Shown: one piece after another, positions 6,721 through 8,111 of the stretch
Layout of the letters: the number at the start of each line of letters is the position of its first letter
How positions within the stretch are numbered: the first letter of the stretch is position 1
DNA from: an uncultured Alistipes sp.
GTDB taxonomy: Bacteria; Bacteroidota; Bacteroidia; Bacteroidales; UBA932
DNA: 8,111 nt
Direction of reading: 5' to 3'
Assembly (NCBI GenBank): GCA_900544195.1
Contig: UQUJ01000091.1
Location: 1 to 8,111 of the forward strand
The notes under the pieces: model-generated
Told to the model about the DNA's origin: nothing
What the model saw: only the letters and a program-made list of their open reading frames with translations
The model's database searches: none
Position numbers and translations under genes: made by a program

Positions 6721-7983
6721 TTATTCTGCTAAGCAGGAATCCATCAGATCTGCTATCTGTTTGCGGTCAAGGTTCTGGCCGATGAAGACGATCTTGATCA
6801 TGCGGTCACCATAGACAGGATCCCAGTCCTTGCGCAGGTTCTTGTCCCTGCGCATCATCTCCTGAAGCTGATCCTCCGGCATCGTGGCGAACCAAAGACC
6901 GGCGTCCTTGATGGATTTCTGGACTCCGGACTGCTCGAAGAGATAGCACTTGTCCTTCTCGTCGGCGAAGTAGCACAGCCCTTTGGCACGGATGACGTTC
7001 TTAGGCCACTTCTTGGAGACAAGCCAGTCGAACTTGTTGATGTCCAGAGGCTGACGGCGATAGTAAACGAAAGTGCCGATGTTATATTCCTCTACCTCAC
7101 CGCCCTCGTGATCGTGATGATGGTGATGCTCGTGCCCCTCGTGGTGATGCTCGTGGTCGTGTTCCTCGTGATGATGGTCATGTTCATGCCCGTCATGATC
7201 CTCATCGTGGTCATCGTCATCATGATCAGCTTCGTTGCCCTCTCCTTCGATGGCGTTGATCCAAGCCGCCGAAGTAGCCGTCTTATCGAAATCGAACATC
7301 CTGGTGTTCAGAAGTTTGTCAAGATCGATGTCTCCATAGTCGCACTCGAAGACCGTCACTTTCGGATTCAGAGCCTTCACTATGCTGCGGACCCTGCCAA
7401 GCTCCTCGGGCTTCACCTCGGACGCCTTGTTCAGAAGCACGACGTTGCAGAACTCGATCTGCTGGATCACAAGATTCTCAAGGTCATCCTCCTCCAGATT
7501 GTCCTTCTTGAGAGCGTCCCCGCAGGCGAACTCACTCTGCATCCTCAGAGCGTCCACAACGGTGACTATGCAGTCAAGTTTCGGAATATTCGATAGGGCA
7601 TATTCAGGAACAAGCTTAGGGAAGGAGCAGATGGTCTGTGCGATAGGGGCGGGCTCGCATATTCCACTCGCCTCGATGACGATGTAGTCGAACTTGCCGG
7701 AGCGGCAGAGGTCGTTCAGCTGGGCGACAAGGTCCATTTTCAGCGTGCAGCAGATGCAGCCGTTCTGGAGAGGGACAAGGCTGTCGTCCGTGGTGCCGAC
7801 AACGCCGCCTTTCTGGATGAGGTCGGCGTCGATGTTCACCTCGCCGATGTCGTTCACGATGACCGCGAACTTGATGCCCTTCTTGTTGGAGAGTATTCTG
7901 TTGACTAATGTAGTCTTGCCGCTTCCGAGGTATCCTGTCAGGAGCAGCACCGGGATTTCCCTGTTCTCTACTGTTATTGTCAT
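6721..7983 (-). CDS. COG0523/CobW-type metal-chaperone GTPase with His-rich stretch
   Basis: This 420-residue G3E-family P-loop GTPase probably delivers a metal, most likely zinc, to a client protein in the cytoplasm. From the ATG at 7983: Walker A GYLGSGKTT (17-25), the family's metal-binding CICC (76-79), DYIVIEASG (99-107) as the Walker-B region with Glu104, and a guanine-specificity motif reading NKAS (185-188) where NKxD is usual. A linker (about 254-292) holds 20 histidines in 39 residues, followed by the CobW C-terminal domain. An upstream in-frame TTG at 8013 would add ten residues but lies inside the promoter's -7 box, so the ATG at 7983 is preferred. Zinc is inferred from the His-rich/CxCC architecture; cobalt, nickel or another metal cannot be excluded. 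No metal enzyme or transporter gene is visible beside it. It is convergent with the rhamnosidase operon. Confidence 0.92.
   Translation of the reverse strand: MTITVENREIPVLLLTGYLGSGKTTLVNRILSNKKGIKFAVIVNDIGEVNIDADLIQKGGVVGTTDDSLVPLQNGCICCTLKMDLVAQLNDLCRSGKFDYIVIEASGICEPAPIAQTICSFPKLVPEYALSNIPKLDCIVTVVDALRMQSEFACGDALKKDNLEEDDLENLVIQQIEFCNVVLLNKASEVKPEELGRVRSIVKALNPKVTVFECDYGDIDLDKLLNTRMFDFDKTATSAAWINAIEGEGNEADHDDDDHDEDHDGHEHDHHHEEHDHEHHHEGHEHHHHHDHEGGEVEEYNIGTFVYYRRQPLDINKFDWLVSKKWPKNVIRAKGLCYFADEKDKCYLFEQSGVQKSIKDAGLWFATMPEDQLQEMMRRDKNLRKDWDPVYGDRMIKIVFIGQNLDRKQIADLMDSCLAE
7108..7224 (-). other. His/Asp/Glu-rich metal-binding segment of the GTPase gene
   Basis: This in-frame low-complexity tract encodes 39 residues, 20 of them His, mixed almost only with Asp, Glu and Gly. 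It contains a run of five His near its C-terminal end. It sits between the GTPase domain and the C-terminal domain, where such inserts occur in COG0523 proteins. The DNA is a CAT/CAC/GAG/GAC codon mosaic and may vary in length between strains by slippage. Confidence 0.85.
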
Positions 7984-7985
7984 GG

Positions 7986-8003
7986 TTATGCTGTTGTTGT
8001 CAT
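7986..8003 (-). other. Possible mini-ORF (M-T-T-T-A) in the GTPase leader
   Basis: An ATG at 8003 opens a five-codon frame that ends with TAA at 7988-7986, only two bases before the GTPase ATG at 7983. It is out of frame with the GTPase. With the predicted transcription start near 8004, the mini-ORF would begin almost at the 5' end of the mRNA. It may be a chance ATG. Confidence 0.2.
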
Positions 8004-8010
8004 ATTGTCG

Positions 8011-8042
8011 CAAAATTATAATATTTACTTTGGTTTAGCAAA
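8011..8042 (-). promoter_or_regulatory. Bacteroidota-type promoter of the GTPase gene
   Basis: Read on the minus strand, TTTG (8042-8039) is followed after exactly 20 bp by TAATTTTG (8018-8011). Both boxes match the Bacteroidota consensus TTTG / TAnnTTTG perfectly. Transcription would start near 8004, giving a leader of about 20 nt to the ATG at 7983. An AT-rich palindrome, ATTATAAT with partial extensions (8012-8025), overlaps the -7 box and could be an operator. Confidence 0.7.
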
Positions 8043-8071
8043 TCGGACGCTGGCTGATCAGGGCAACCGCA

Positions 8072-8111
8072 TCAAATTCTAGCGCCCCTAAGCAGTTCCA
8101 GAAGATAGTCC
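8072..8111 (-). CDS. Possible C-terminal end of a gene entering from the right edge
   Basis: On the minus strand a frame open to the window edge ends with TGA (8074-8072) and encodes DYLLELLRGARI, which looks like a leucine-rich protein C-terminus. A second frame is also open from the edge to a TAA at 8037-8035 (ending ALISQRPIC) and would overlap the GTPase promoter. Only one can be the real end of the neighbouring gene. With 12 or 24 residues I cannot name a family. If real, the gene lies upstream of and on the same strand as the GTPase gene. Confidence 0.35.
   Translation of the reverse strand, partial: DYLLELLRGARI

Noticed and set aside
7108..7596. A plus-strand reading frame that looks like a very hydrophobic Met/Val/Leu-rich membrane protein.
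   Set aside because: It is the complement of the His/Asp/Glu codon tract of the GTPase gene: CAT/CAC/GAC/GAG read backwards give Met/Val/Leu codons. The GTPase on the other strand has unambiguous motifs.
8013..8013. TTG at 8013 as the start of the GTPase gene.
   Set aside because: It falls inside the predicted -7 promoter box, so it should not be transcribed. The ATG at 7983 fits the family's short N-terminus before Walker A.

Overview
The window looks like chromosomal DNA of a fairly GC-rich Bacteroidota member, most likely in the order Bacteroidales. Three things point there: a GSCFA-family protein, the TTTG / TAnnTTTG type of promoter upstream of the GTPase gene, and start codons without clear Shine-Dalgarno sequences. 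The genus cannot be told from this sequence.

Layout. Positions 1-215 are AT-rich and hold no complete gene, only a possible C-terminal stub and small repeats. A GSCFA-domain protein (216-1088) is on the minus strand. It is divergent, across a 75-bp gap, from a tight plus-strand operon of three exported proteins. These are an unrecognised, probably beta-barrel outer-membrane protein (1164-2417), a lipoprotein metallophosphatase of the 5'-nucleotidase / 2',3'-cyclic phosphodiesterase superfamily (2421-4175), and a GH78-type alpha-L-rhamnosidase (4194-6509). The gaps between them are 3 and 18 bp. Facing the operon on the minus strand is a COG0523/CobW-type metallochaperone GTPase with a 20-histidine metal-binding stretch (6721-7983) and a good Bacteroidota-type promoter. 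The right edge carries the end of at least one minus-strand reading frame.

How it fits together. The three-gene operon reads as an envelope module: a putative outer-membrane protein, a periplasm-facing lipid-anchored phosphatase and an exported rhamnosidase. It would scavenge phosphate or nucleosides and rhamnose. No SusC/SusD pair or regulator is visible, so it is not a classical polysaccharide utilisation locus as seen here. The GTPase is a separate transcription unit linked to metal homeostasis.

The most striking non-coding object fills the 211-bp convergent gap between the rhamnosidase and the GTPase. It is a nested palindrome of about 150 bp: two 16-bp hairpins with 8-nt loops, placed as mirror images around a third stem, each followed on its outer side by CCTTTTTTTCG. 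It should act as a bidirectional terminator. The two hairpins differ at five stem positions, and all five differences are compensated by the pairing base, so the structure has been kept while the sequence changed. A REP-like hairpin sits beside it.
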